Origin: Aralia elata
Lineage: Eukaryota > Streptophyta > Magnoliopsida > Apiales > Araliaceae
DNA length: 64,000 nt
Direction: 5' to 3'
NCBI GenBank assembly: GCA_034770075.1
Contig: CM068379.1
Span: 47,127,130-47,191,129, forward strand
The position numbers and the translations under genes were made by a program. Every line of letters begins with the position of its first letter. The stretch's first letter is position 1. Shown here one piece after another: positions 51,201-62,841 of the stretch. Under the pieces are notes generated by a model. That model made no database searches, was not told the DNA's origin, and saw nothing but the letters and a program-made list of their open reading frames with translations.

Positions 51201-52568
51201 CAAAACAAACCCATACAACACAATACCAGCCTTGTTAATCCAACAAGAGCAACATATTTTAATGACTACACTAACAATCAGAGAAGGAAGAACAAATTAA
51301 GCCTAAGATCGCTACCTTGGACTCGATCGAATTGCAGTCCGCCTTTTCTTTCCAAAATAATCGACGAATCCAGCGGGCATTCGAAATCAACTCCTTGTTC
51401 TCTCTTCTCTCAGTGACTTCTTCCTTGCCCTAATTTGAAACCCTAATTTTCCCCTAAATTTGAGACTCACAGCAAAGAAAAATCGGCAGCTATGGGGTTT
51501 GGGGGAGGGCTCAATTTATAGTATGTCTTTTACCCAAATCGCTGGATATTACCCCAATCAACCCAGTACTGACCATCGGTAGGAAGAGGGTGAGCCGTCG
51601 ACTGATTGTCCACCTCACTGTGACTTGCTATCTGGCTTTGAGCCGCGTGCGTTTTCACCAGTCGTGTTGCCAAAATCCTGGAACCCTTGGTCTATTCGCC
51701 AGACGCTCGGTCCCTAAATTTGTCCGCCGGTCGCCGTTTCTTCCTTGCTCCAACCGGTTGACGCAAGCTGTCGTCGGCGTCTTCCCTTGACAGTCTCGAC
51801 CGGTCTCTTCTTGTCCTCACGCCGCTCGCTCGATTGATTGATGGAAGGCTTGGGTCTGATGACTATAGAGGCTAACTCCCCTTCTCTTTTGCTCGGCTAT
51901 TGATTTGAGAGGCTAGGGATTTGGTTTCAGTTGCGCGATTGTCTGAGTTGAGAGGATTGATTTCTTGGTTCGGTTCTTCCCCAATTTGGTTTTGCCGATG
52001 CTGATATATCCCCAACCCCAAATGAAAAGAACTTCAACCCGACTGGAACTAAATGGAATTGGTCGACCCGATTTATTCACACCAACTGGTTTTAGGGATT
52101 GAGCTCAAAAATAAAATAACATGGGTTTGGCCCAATCCGGAAAATAAAAGGGGATTTGGGTCCAATTCAAAATAAGTAAAAACCAATGGCCAATCCAAAT
52201 GAAGGTGACCCAAATATAAATTAACAATATTATATTCTAATATTTAACTTGAATAACTAATTCAATAAATTAATTATTTGAACATTTGTTTCAGCAAAAA
52301 TTTCTCTTTCGAATTATTTAAATCCGATAATGATAGAATAAAATTATTTATTAATTTTCTTGCAATTAAATTCTTAGGGTTTAATCACCAATTTACTCAG
52401 GCTATTAGTGAGCCCCTTTAATGCAAAGGAAATTATTGGACCGTATATTTATATAATTAAATAATAATACCTACATGGATCTAATTCAATTCGAAAAATT
52501 ATGTATAAAATGAATTTTATTTATTAGAATAAATTTGATACAATGTTTAAAAATTCTCGGACATTACA
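48262..52568 (-). repeat. Element E 3' LTR (left)
   Basis: It runs from TGTGACACCCCC to GGACATTACA. It contains the conserved hairpin (TGAGCAA at 48601-48607, CGAGT loop, TTGCTCA at 48613-48619) with a minus-strand TTGCAG at 48573-48578, an AT-rich tandem array, a GC-richer segment (about 50790-51000 and 51580-51850) and a minus-strand TATA box (ACTATAAATTGA) at 51511-51522. Confidence 0.93.
49880..50365. repeat. 94-bp AT-rich tandem repeat, five units plus a degenerate one (left LTR of E)
   Basis: Units start with TTAACTTTATTCATATTTAA at about 49882, 49977, 50071, 50164 and 50258, then a degenerate one at 50352. The right LTR has one unit fewer. Confidence 0.9.
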
Positions 52569-52585
52569 TCCTCTCCCCCTTATAA
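52569..52585 (-). other. Polypurine tract of element E
   Basis: On the minus strand TTATAAGGGGGAGAGGA directly precedes the LTR start TGTAATGTCC, the standard form for Tekay/Del elements. Confidence 0.92.
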
Positions 52586-52615
52586 AAATTCCGTCCTTGG
52601 AATTTCAATCTAAGG

Positions 52616-55600
52616 TTACTCGAATAACTGGGGGTAATTTGCTCTCATCTTCTCTTCGAGTTCCCACGTGGCCTCTTCCACCGCGTGATTTCTCCAGAGA
52701 ACTTTCACCGAGTGAATGATTTTATTCCTCAGCTTCTGCTCCTTTCTATCCAGTATTTGAACAGGAATTTCCTCGTACGATAAGTCCCTTTCGAATTGAA
52801 TTGGTTCATAGGAAATGACATGCTTGTAGTCTGGCTTATACGGACGCAACACTGATACATGAAACACATTGTGAATGTGCTCAAGTTCAGGAGGTAATGC
52901 TACCTCATACGCCACCTCGCCTATTTTTCTTAATATTTCAAAAGGTCCTATGAACCTAGGGCTCAATTTGCCCTTCTTTCCAAAACGAATTTTCCCTTTC
53001 CAGGGAGATACCTTCAGAAACACAAAGCTACCAACTTCAAAATCTCGTTTCTGACGATGTAAGTCGGCATATTTGTTCTGGCGATCCTGGGATGCTACTA
53101 ACCGTTGTCTTATTACTTTAATGATTTCCACGGTTTGTTGTACCAATTCTGGTCCCAACAACCTCCGTTCACCAACTTCATCCCAACACAACGGTGTTCG
53201 ACACTTTCTTCCGTATAATGCTTCGTACGGTGGCATACCAATGCTAGCATGGTAACTATTATTGTAGGCGAACTCTACCAGTGGCAAGTGATCGTCCCAG
53301 CTGCCACTTAAGTCCATCACGACTGCCCGAAGCATGTCCTCTAGAGTCTGAATTGTTCGTTCACTCTGACCATCCGTCTGAGGGTGATACGCCGTACTCA
53401 TTCTCAACTGTGTTCCCAATCTCTCCTGTAGACTTCTCCAAAAATTGGACGTGAAGCGCGGATCTCTGTCAGATACAATAGACACCGGCACCCCGTGTCG
53501 CGATACTATCTCCTTCACGTAAAGTTTCGCCAACTGTTCCAACTTGTACCTGATCTTGATCGGTAGAAAGTGGGCAGACTTGGTCAACCGATCTACGATC
53601 ACCCAGATGGCGTCTAGACCCTTTTGTGTTGTCGGGAGTCCTACCACAAAATCCATAGTAATGTGCTCCCACTTCCACTCGGGAATCTCTAAGGGTTGCA
53701 ACAATCCGCTCGGCCGTTGGTGCTCTGCCTTGATCCTCTGACAAGTTAAACACCGGCTGACGAATTCTGCAACTTCCCCCTTCAAATGCGGCCACCAATA
53801 ATGCTGGCGAAGATCTTGATACATCTTGGTGCTACCCGGATGTACCGAGAATCTCGTATTATGGGCCTCTTGCAAAATTTCTTCCCTTAAGTCTGGTACG
53901 TAGGGTATCCAGATCCTTCCCTCGAATCTCAGCAATCCTGCGCTGTTAACCTTGTACTTCGATGCTTTTCCCTCCGATAATTGTTTCTTAATGTCAATGC
54001 ATTCTTCATCAAATTCTTGAGCCTCCTGTATCTTATCCAGTAGAGTCGGACCTACCGTCACGGTGAACACTTTTTCGTCCGCCTCCATTGGATTCCTAAC
54101 CTCCAGTTCCAGACGTTCAAAGTCCTTTACCAATTCCTCTTGAACCGTCAGCTGCATCAATTTCACCTTGCCTTTCCTGCTTAAGGCATCAGCCGCTACA
54201 TTTTCTTTGCCCGGATGGTACAGAATTTCACAGTCGTAGTCTTTGATCAATTCCAACCATCGGTGCTGCCTCATGTTTAGCTCCTTCTTAGTGAAAATAT
54301 ATTTCAGACTTTTGTGATCTGTATATATCTCGCACTTCTCCCCGTATAGGTAGTGCCTCCAAATCTTCAAGGCGAAAACTACCGCTGCTAACTCCAAGTC
54401 ATGAGTCGGGTAACCCTTCTCATAGTCTTTCAGCTGACGTGATGCGTACGCCACTACCTTGCCGTGCTGCATCAGCATGCAGTCGAGACCTTTGTGTGAT
54501 GCATCGCTATACACTACAAAACCCCCAATGTTGTCTGGTAAGGTCAACACCGGTGCTTGACTAAGTCTCTTCTTCAGCTCCATAAAACTTTCCTCACATT
54601 TCTCCGACCAAACGAACTTAATTGTTTTCCTGGTGAGGTTGGTCAACGGCGATGCTACCTTAGAAAAATCCTGAATGAATCTTCGATAGTATCCCGCTAA
54701 TCCCAAGAAACTCCGGACCTCTGTGGGTGTCTTTAGTTGTTCCCAATTGATAACCGCTTCTACTTTAGCTGGATCCACCGAAACACCATTCTTGTCGATG
54801 ACGTGACCCAGAAATTGTACCCTCTGCAACCAAAACTCACACTTAGAAAACTTCGCATACAACTTCTCCCTCCTGAGAGCTTCTAATACAATCTTTAAGT
54901 GTTCAGCATGCTCCTCTTCTGTCTCTGAATACACCAAGATGTCATCGATGAATACGACTACGAACTTGTCCAAGTACTACTTGAACACTCTGTTCATCAT
55001 ATCCATGAATGCTGCTGGTGCATTCGTCAATCCAAAAGACATTACCAGAAACTCGAAGTGCCCGTAACGAGTTCTGAATGCAGTCTTCGGGATATCTTCT
55101 TGCCTCACCTTCAGCTGATGATAGCCTGTTCTTAAGTCGATTTTTGAAAAGTATTTCGCTCCCTTAAGTTGATCAAATAGATCGTCAATCCTAGGAAGCG
55201 GATACCTATTCTTAATCGTAACTTTGTTCAACTCCCGATAGTCGATACACAGTCTCATCGACCCATCTTTCTTCTTTACAAACAGAACTGGCGCTCCCCA
55301 TGGGGACACGCTTGGTCTGATGTAACTCTTATCTAACAGTTCCTGCAGTTGCACCATCAACTCTTTCATTTCTACCGGTGCCATTCGATACGGCGGCTTC
55401 GATATTGGTGCGGTTCCCGGTGCCAAATCGATAACGAACTTGGTTTCCCTGTCCGGCGGCAGTCCCGGAAGTTCATCGAGGAAGACATCAACGAAATCCC
55501 TCACGATTGGTATTTGACCCATTTCATCCCCGACCTGACGAGTATCGACCACATGGGCCAAATAACACTCGCAACCTTTCTTCAGTAATCTCCTTGTTTG

Positions 55601-57156
55601 CATCATAGTAAGACAACAAGATGGTTTTGGTGACTTGCTGCCATAGAATACCACCTTCGACTTATTAGAAGTCTTTAGGTGTACACATTTCTTCTTACAA
55701 TCAATGACTGCTCCGTGAATTGATAGCCAATCCATTCCCAGGATTACGTCAAACTCTCCCAGTCGAATTGGTATCAAATCCACATTGAGCTTAAATCCTC
55801 GCAATTCAGCACAACAATTCCTATGAATGCATTCTACGGGGATAATTTCCTTGTTTGCTACTTCTACGTTCATAGGGTGTTCTAACTTTTCACAAGGTAC
55901 ATTTAACTGACTAGCAAATTCTTCGGAAACAAAAGAGCAAGTAGCACCCGAATCAAATAGCACATATGCATTTATATCATTGATTGGGATGATACCTGAC
56001 ACCACATCTTTGGATTCCATGGCATCCTGCACAGTCATGTTGAACGTGCGGGCTGTTGGCCTGTTGGCTTGACTGGCTGGCGGCCTGTAGTTCAACCGGT
56101 TGCTGTTTCCACTGTTGTTGTTGTTGTTTCGGTTGCCACTCCCAGCGTCGCCCTTCCTCTTCGGGCAATCCTTGATCTGGTGGTTAGGTGATCCACAGGA
56201 AAAACAACCTCCTTTCGGCTTATTAGGGCACTGTGGGGCCATGTGCCCAGGTTGTCCACAACGGTAACACACGCTCTTCCCCTTCATGCATTCCCCCGTG
56301 TGGTTCTTGCCACAGTTGTTGCACCTGCCTGGCTTCTTCACCTCCCCTCCAGATTTGTTTCCCCCGGAGGACTGACTCTCAACCCATTTTCGTTTGTTGG
56401 GGTTACTGCCCCCGCTGCTTCCTGCCTTCTGGCCCTCATGACCCTTCTTCTTTTCCTGATTGTACTTAGTCAGGGCCTCACTGCCACCCTCTGCAATGAT
56501 CGCCCTCTCCAACACTTCTGCAAATGTCTTGATTTTCAATACCGCAACAGAACGATATAACCATGGTTTCAGCCCTTGCTCGAACCTACGAGCTTTCCTT
56601 TCCTCCGTGTTGACTTGGTGAGTTGCAAACCGTGCCAACTCATTAAACTTAGCCGCGTACTCAGCCACGAACATGTTTCCTTGTTTTAGTTCCAGGAACT
56701 TGATCTCCATCTCTTGCTTCATGCTCTTTGGAAAATAATTTTCCAAGAACATCTCCTTAAAGCGTTCCCATGCGACAATGCCTTCTTCCACTCGGCCCCG
56801 GTTTGCCTTCCACCAGTAGTTTGCCTTGCCTTTTAACATGAAGGTAGCAAAACTTGTTTTCTGTTCCTCTGCCACCCTGCTACCTCGAATACCTTTTCTA
56901 TCTCCTCAATCCAGGTCTGCGCTTCGATTGGGTTAAGAGTTCCCTTGAACTCGGGTGGCCTAACCAATTTGAAATCTTTGAAATTTGCCAGATGATGCAC
57001 TGGCTCGGCTGCTGCTTGGGTCCCTACAGGTGGCGGCCTTGATTGCATGGCTTCTGCCAGCATTTCGACGAACATCCTCATTGGGTTGGATTGGTTCCCA
57101 ACCTCACTTTCTGATTCTTCAACCTGTCGGTTTCGTGGTCGTCCTCTTAGCGGCAT
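52616..57156 (-). pseudogene. Element E gag-pol polyprotein, two lesions
   Basis: This chromovirus polyprotein starts at 57156 (MPLRGRPRNR). One base is missing near 56880, shifting the frame within gag. The next frame (56875-54977) carries the rest of gag, three zinc knuckles (residues 185-196, a short variant; 203-216 and 224-237, canonical CX2CX4HX4C), protease with DSG at 308-310, and RT up to [12 protein letters not shown] at 54974-54976 interrupts RT just before FIDDILVY. Reading continues to 52616. Counted from the codon at 54973, RNase H has D156, E194, D219 and D262; the integrase zinc site H371, H378, C408 and C411; the integrase triad D441, D502 and E538 (35 residues between the last two, as in the family); a GPF motif near 675; and a chromodomain at about 734-784. 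All catalytic residues are present; only the two breaks prevent a full product. Confidence 0.95.
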
Positions 57157-57553
57157 GTTTGGATAAGGAAAATCCGCTGACTTTTACTTATAGTTTTATA
57201 TTTTACACAATATGTCATTAAAATAAGCAATCAAAGGTAAAATATCTATCAACACATTTGATTTAAGTGAAACATCTGCATTTATATTCATATACCACTG
57301 TTTTGTTACAAGACTAAACCTGTGGCATACTTCTATAAATGCGCCACTGTGTGCCTATCCATCAATAACCTTTCCCCCAAGACAAAAGTGGGGAATCCTA
57401 ACCTTCCATCCCTCCAAACACAAAAGTTGGGGTTTAACTGCTACCCCAAGTCTAAATACAATATAAAGTTTCACAAATCAAACATGAATACGTCCCTAAT
57501 AAAACAAAAGGTGGGACTGACTGAACTAAAGACAAAGTAACCATCATATCAAG
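57157..57553 (-). other. Spacer between the extra ORF and gag
   Basis: About 400 bases, AT-rich, without a supported ORF. It may be untranslated leader or contain an intron; I see no decisive signal. Confidence 0.5.
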
Positions 57554-58384
57554 TCACTGCATGTCGTGACGGATCCGAGCCTGCTGACCAGAGAATGCTC
57601 CATCCCCTACCCTGCGACGAACTGAGCGGCTAGACTCGCCTGCCTCAGACCGGGGCCTCCTGTAGGCTGCGTCTAGGGCATATCCTAGGGTCTCAATCAT
57701 CACCGCCCCAGCCTCTAACCGGTCCTCCAATAGGTCAACTCTACTTGCTGCTCTGACCCAGGCGTCCCTCACTCGGACATTCTCAGCAACCTCTAGCCCA
57801 ATCTCGAACCTCATGGCCTCCTGCTTGGCCTTCAGGTGGGCGATCTGCAGATCCCTCTGCTCCAGCCTCTCTCTCAACTCAGCATTTCGGGCCACTAGCT
57901 GATGTAGCAGTGGTCCGATCTGCTGCGCTGAGGACTCGTAGCCCTGTAGCTGTGACTTCTCCACTCCCAAGTCGTGCTCAAGCTGATAGGCCAGGTCTCT
58001 ATACTGGTCCTCTCGGATCTGGTGGGTCTGATTCTGCTCCTCTAGATGAGCTATCTGATCCTTCAGCTCCTCGGTCCTGCTGGTCAGTCCCTCTATAATA
58101 TCGTCGGCAGTGGACCCCATGCCATCCACGTAAGCAGGTGGCTCCTCTCCCTCGGTCTCGGGGTCCTCCTCCTCAGCATCAGGGTCCTGACTACCGGACC
58201 TCATCACCCTACCTACCACTGGCTCTGGTAGCTCCCTCTGGTAGTCCTCTTCTGGCTCGGACTCCTCCAGCGGTACCCCTGGGGCAGTAGGAGCATACCC
58301 CACCAGCTGCTCAGCAACCACTGGAATATCTATAAATACCTCCTCCTCCGCTCGGGCTCCACTGGTCCCTCCTATGTCAGTCAT
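57554..58384 (-). CDS. Extra ORF upstream of gag in element E: acidic coiled-coil protein
   Basis: An uninterrupted 276-codon frame lies on the sense strand between the 5' LTR and gag. I chose the start MTDIGGTSG at 58384; the frame is open 25 codons further upstream, but that extension is AT-rich, and a splice-acceptor-like TGATTGTAG lies just before this ATG. Residues 10-110 are acidic and proline-rich (for example EESEPEEDYQRELPEP). Residues about 115-235 show leucine-rich heptads typical of a coiled coil (TEELKDQIAHLEEQNQ, NAELRERLEQRDLQIAHLKA). The tail is basic (RRPRSEAGESSRSVRRRV). GC content is much higher than in the neighbouring spacer and like that of gag-pol. I recognise no known domain. 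It might be a Gag-like or RNA-packaging accessory protein; Ogre elements also carry an ORF before gag, but I cannot show homology. Confidence 0.7.
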   Translation of the reverse strand: MTDIGGTSGARAEEEVFIDIPVVAEQLVGYAPTAPGVPLEESEPEEDYQRELPEPVVGRVMRSGSQDPDAEEEDPETEGEEPPAYVDGMGSTADDIIEGLTSRTEELKDQIAHLEEQNQTHQIREDQYRDLAYQLEHDLGVEKSQLQGYESSAQQIGPLLHQLVARNAELRERLEQRDLQIAHLKAKQEAMRFEIGLEVAENVRVRDAWVRAASRVDLLEDRLEAGAVMIETLGYALDAAYRRPRSEAGESSRSVRRRVGDGAFSGQQARIRHDMQ

Positions 58385-58617
58385 CCTACAATCACACCAA
58401 AAATCAACATTAGTACAGCAATAAAATATATTCATTGAAGAAATGAAATTATATTTCATTGGGTACTACTTGACTCGATGAATTTCCCAATTCATCAAAA
58501 CCACAAATAATAAATCTCCTCGATTTATCTCCTAACACTCGATACGAGTTTACTATGAAGGTTATATCCTAGGTCTCGCGATCCTAAAGTTTATAACCTA
58601 CAACTTTGATACCACCC
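58385..58617 (-). other. Element E leader with primer binding site
   Basis: The primer site TGGTATCAAAGTTG (minus strand, 58601-58614) lies three bases after the 5' LTR. It matches the tRNA-Met type with one base changed in the first twelve. Between it and the extra ORF there are about 215 bases of AT-rich leader. Confidence 0.8.
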
Positions 58618-60234
58618 TGTGACACCCCCAAATTCGGGTCTCCAAATACCCGGATCCGGTCATCACGATCCAATACAAACATTCACCTCTAACAACATAT
58701 GGTAACTAAAATGCGGAATATAATAAACATACGTTGTTCATTACAAGGTGTTACTAGTCCCAGAATACAAAAACCTTAAATACTTACACAAATCCATACC
58801 CTAAATAAAAGTTAGGGTTTAAATTACATTAACAACAATTAACTATACGTAAATTTAAAGTCTGCTACATGAAGTCTATTACTTCATCTTTTCTTTTCCT
58901 TTGTTCTTCCCTGACGTCTCGGGTTTAGCTGCAATAAAGTCATGATATAGCAAGAATGAGCAACGAGTTTGCTCAGCAAGTTTAAAGTACAACAATAAGG
59001 ATATATCATGATGAAGGGAGTATAGAAAGAGAATTCAGCAATTATCAGAAGCAATGACAATAAATGCTTTTAGAACAATTGATAGTCGAATAGACTTTGA
59101 ACAATAACTTCCAAAGGAGTCAATAGCTGGTTGACCCTCTGGTTACTGGCTACAGAATAAGTACTTGAGGGGATCAGCCTCGCGTACGCTATGTATATGC
59201 ATAACATTTAACTCTGCTATTTGTACCTTATTTACGGTACATGGGGTACTCCCCTATAATAAAGGGGTGTTCATACAGTCTAAGAATCCTTACCCTTGAT
59301 TGGTTCGGATAGCTTTTATAAATTTTCACATACTTGTCTGACCGAACAAAGGTTCAGACTTAATTATGAATAATTCCCAAATCTCGGATCTTTAATAAAT
59401 GTACGAATTCAAATGCACGAGGGCGAATGTCAATAATACACAGAGGTGGAATAATTTTAAAAGTAATTAGACCACTTAAAGCATGCTTGGAGATAAGATT
59501 CAAGCTTAAGGAATAACTTGCAACAATATATATATATACCTTTTTGCATGAATTAAAATAGTGCATAAGGTTTAGAATTTGCTCAATGTAAAAGTTGAGT
59601 AAGGAAGAACTTGCCTGATTGCTCAGCTACAGATAAGATCTAGCTTTAATTAATTGATCTTGGATAACCTATCAGTTGGTAGAGTTGGTTTATCCATTAG
59701 CATTGCGTAACTATACTCATTTAGGTTATTTATTTAGCACATAACAATTCACTGAATACCTTTAATTACTATTTAATCATTAACTAAAAGAAATTAAGTT
59801 AATGACCTTTAGTTATTATTTCGACAACTAATCATGCTTATTCAACTTAGCAATGTTTAGTAACTCAAGTTATTATTTTACTGCACTAAATAATTAAGGC
59901 ATCACTAGCTAACAGTGGTAACAACTAAATAGGTTGCTTAGCTATTATTCACTTTCGAAATTATTTCCCTTATTTAACATTAACTAGAAAATTAATGTAT
60001 CACTCTACCCATACTTAATTGTTAATAATAATAATTAAGTTCTTATTATCTTTATTTATTTATTATTTAATGAGAAATAATAAATAATTAACCCTACTCC
60101 GATTCATTATTAGAAAAAAAATAATCAAATACTTTATTAGCCTTATTTATTATTCAGGGATAAATGATTAAATTTTTAACTCTATTTATACTTAATTATT
60201 ATTAAATAAAAAAAATAATTAAATCATTATTTGA

Positions 60235-60625
60235 TTAACTTTATTCATATTTAATTATTATTTAATAATAATTAAATATTTATTACCTTTATTTATTATT
60301 CACTGACAAATAATAAATAATTATTTTATTAACTTTATTCATATTTAATTATTATTTAATAATAATTAAATATTTATTACCTTTATTTATTATTCACTGA
60401 CAAATAATAAATAATTATTTTATTAACTTTATTCATATTTAATTATTATTTAATAATAATTAAATATTTATTACCTTTATTTATTATTCACTGGCAAATA
60501 ATAAATAATTATTTTATTAACTTTATTCATATTTAATTATTATTTAATAATAATTAAATATTTATTACCTTTATTTATTATTCACTGACAAATAATAAAT
60601 AATTATTTTATTAACTTTGTTCATA
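60235..60625. repeat. 94-bp AT-rich tandem repeat, four units plus a degenerate one (right LTR of E)
   Basis: Units start at about 60235, 60330, 60423 and 60516, with the degenerate unit at 60612. Sequence is otherwise as in the left LTR array. Confidence 0.9.
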
Positions 60626-61771
60626 CTTAATTAATGATGGTGGAACAATAATCGATTATTTATTTAAGTTCCAAAATTTATCTTATTATTTAATATGAAT
60701 TAAATAATAATCAAATCTTTATCATCTTTATTCATTACCTATTGGGAAAATAATAAACAATTATTTATTAACTATATTATTATTTAATATTAACTAAATA
60801 ATGACTAATTATTTAGTCTCTTTATTTATTATTTATTGCTAAATAATAAATAATTATCTTATCAATTATCTTCATACTTAATTATTATTTAATATTAATT
60901 AAACCATAATTAAATATTTAGTATCTTTATTTATTATCTAATAATAAATAATTATTTATTAATTTTTACTCATTCAAATAATTCCCAATAATTAAGCTAA
61001 TAGTATTACCAACTTAACAGTGTTAGTGTTTGCAATGGCGTTAATCATTTTGGGAAGGGTCATGTGGCCTTCATCCAACAACTGACCCCCATCCAGCCCC
61101 CCACCGTACCGTCTGGCCGTGTGCTCAACCCATCAGCACCAAGGCGCCACAGGGCGCGACTGCCGCTCGCGCTGCACACAACCACAACGCCCACGAGCCA
61201 AGGCGCTAAACACCCGCCCGATTCCAGACAACATTGCAAGCAAGGCACACACAATAAAACAACATGCTATAATTCATATACGCCTAGCAAGTCATTCAAG
61301 ATAAGGTGGAGATACAGAACTGGCCCTTATAGACATTACAACAAGCAGTATGTGTACATATTAATGTTCCAAAATAAAACAGGGATTACATCGTATCCCA
61401 AACCAATTAGCAACAGAATTCGGCAATCAACCAAAAGTAATTCAATATCAGACTTCTTAATCAAAACAAACCCATACAACACAATACCAGCCTTGTAAAT
61501 CCAACAAGAGCAACATATTTTAATGACTACACTAACAATCAGAGAAGGAAGAACAAATTAAGCCTAAGATCGCTACCTTGGACTCGATCGAATTGCAGTC
61601 CGCCTTTTCCTTCCAAAATAATCGACGAATCCAGCGGGCATTCGAAATCAACTCCTTGTTCTCTCTTCTCTCAGTGACCGCTTCCTTGCCCTAATTTGAA
61701 ACCCTAATTTTCCCCTAAATTTGAGACTCACAGCAAAGAAAAATCGGCAGCTATGGGGTTTGGGGGAGGGC

Positions 61772-61783
61772 TCAATTTATAGT
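61772..61783 (-). promoter_or_regulatory. TATA box of element E's 5' LTR
   Basis: On the minus strand ACTATAAATTGA lies about 3.15 kb upstream of the LTR end, so the transcript would begin with a leader of over 3 kb before the primer site. The same box is at 51511-51522 in the other LTR. Confidence 0.6.
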
Positions 61784-62841
61784 ATGTCTTTTACCCAAAT
61801 CGCTGGATATTACCCCAATCAACCCAGTACTGACCATCGGTAGGAAGGGGGTGAGCCATCGACTGATTTTCCACCTCACTGTGACTTGCCGTCTGGCTTT
61901 GAGCCGCGTGCGTTTTCACCAGTCGTGTTGCCAAAATCCTGGAACCCTTGGTCTATTCGCCAGACGCTCGGTCCCTAAATTTGTCCGTCGGTCGCCGTTT
62001 CTTCCTTGCTCCAACCGGTCGACGCAAGCTGTCGCCGGCGTCTTCCCTTAACAGTCTCGACCGGTCTCTTCTTGTCCTCACGCCGCTCGCTCGATTGATT
62101 GATGGAAGGCTTGGGTCTGATGACTATAGAGGCTAACTCCCCTTCTCTTTTGCTCGGCTATTGATTTGAGAGGCTAGGGATTTGGTTTCAGTTGCGCGAT
62201 TGTCTGAGTTGAGAGGATTGATTTCTTGGTTCGGTTCTTCCCCAATTTGGTTTTGCCGATGCTGATATATCCCCAACCCCAAATGAAAAGAACTTCAACC
62301 CGACTGGAACTAAATGGAATGGGTCGACCCGATTTATTCACACCAACTGGTTTTAGGGATTGGGCTCAAAAATAAAATAACATGGGTTTGGCCCAATCCG
62401 AAAAATAAAAGGGGATTTGGGTCCAATTCAAAATAAGTAAAAACCAATGGCCAATCCAAATGAAGGTGACCCAAATATAAATTAACAATATTATATTCTA
62501 ATATTTAACTTGAATAACTAATTCAATAAATTAATTATTTGAACATTTGTTTCAGCAAAAATTTCTCTTTCGAATTATTTAAATCCGATAATGATAGAAT
62601 AAAATTATTTATTAATTTTCTTCCCAATTTTCTTGCAATTAAATTCTTAGGGTTTAATCACCAATTTACTCAGGCTATTAGTGAGCCCCTTTAATGCAAA
62701 GGAAATTATTGGACCGTATATTTATATAATTAAATAATAATATCTACATGGATCCAATTCAATTCGAAAAATTATGTATAAAATGGATTTTATTTATTAG
62801 AATAAATTTGATACAATGTTTAAAAATTCTCGGACATTACA

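Larger units (their letters stand above)
48262..62841 (-). mobile_element. Element E: young, nearly complete Tekay-type Gypsy element
   Basis: This 14580-bp insertion lies in D's RT region, flanked by GAAAA (48256-48260, with one extra A before the LTR) and GAAAA (62842-62846). LTRs are 4307 and 4224 bp; by eye about 30 substitutions separate them, below 1 percent, so the insertion is recent. The minus-strand order is 5' LTR, primer site, extra ORF, gag, protease, RT, RNase H, integrase, chromodomain, polypurine tract, 3' LTR. Gag-pol carries a frameshift and a stop, so this copy is not autonomous. Confidence 0.95.
58618..62841 (-). repeat. Element E 5' LTR (right)
   Basis: 4224 bp, almost identical to the left LTR. 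It has one 94-bp unit fewer (array 60235-60625) and a 12-bp addition (a repeated TTTTCTTCCCAA-like stretch near 62617). The hairpin is at 58957-58975 with the minus-strand TTGCAG at 58929-58934. As the 5' LTR it carries the promoter that would drive the element. Confidence 0.93.

Noticed and set aside
50803..51300. A 165-codon plus-strand frame in E's left LTR, with a 144-codon counterpart at 61064-61498
   Set aside because: It is antisense to the element, lies in the LTR, is shortened in one copy by a single base change, and has no known motif. Conservation is explained by the youth of the LTRs.
53469..53798. Out-of-frame ORFs overlapping E's pol, such as 53469-53798 and plus-strand 53073-53255
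   Set aside because: They are shadows of the well-supported integrase frame.
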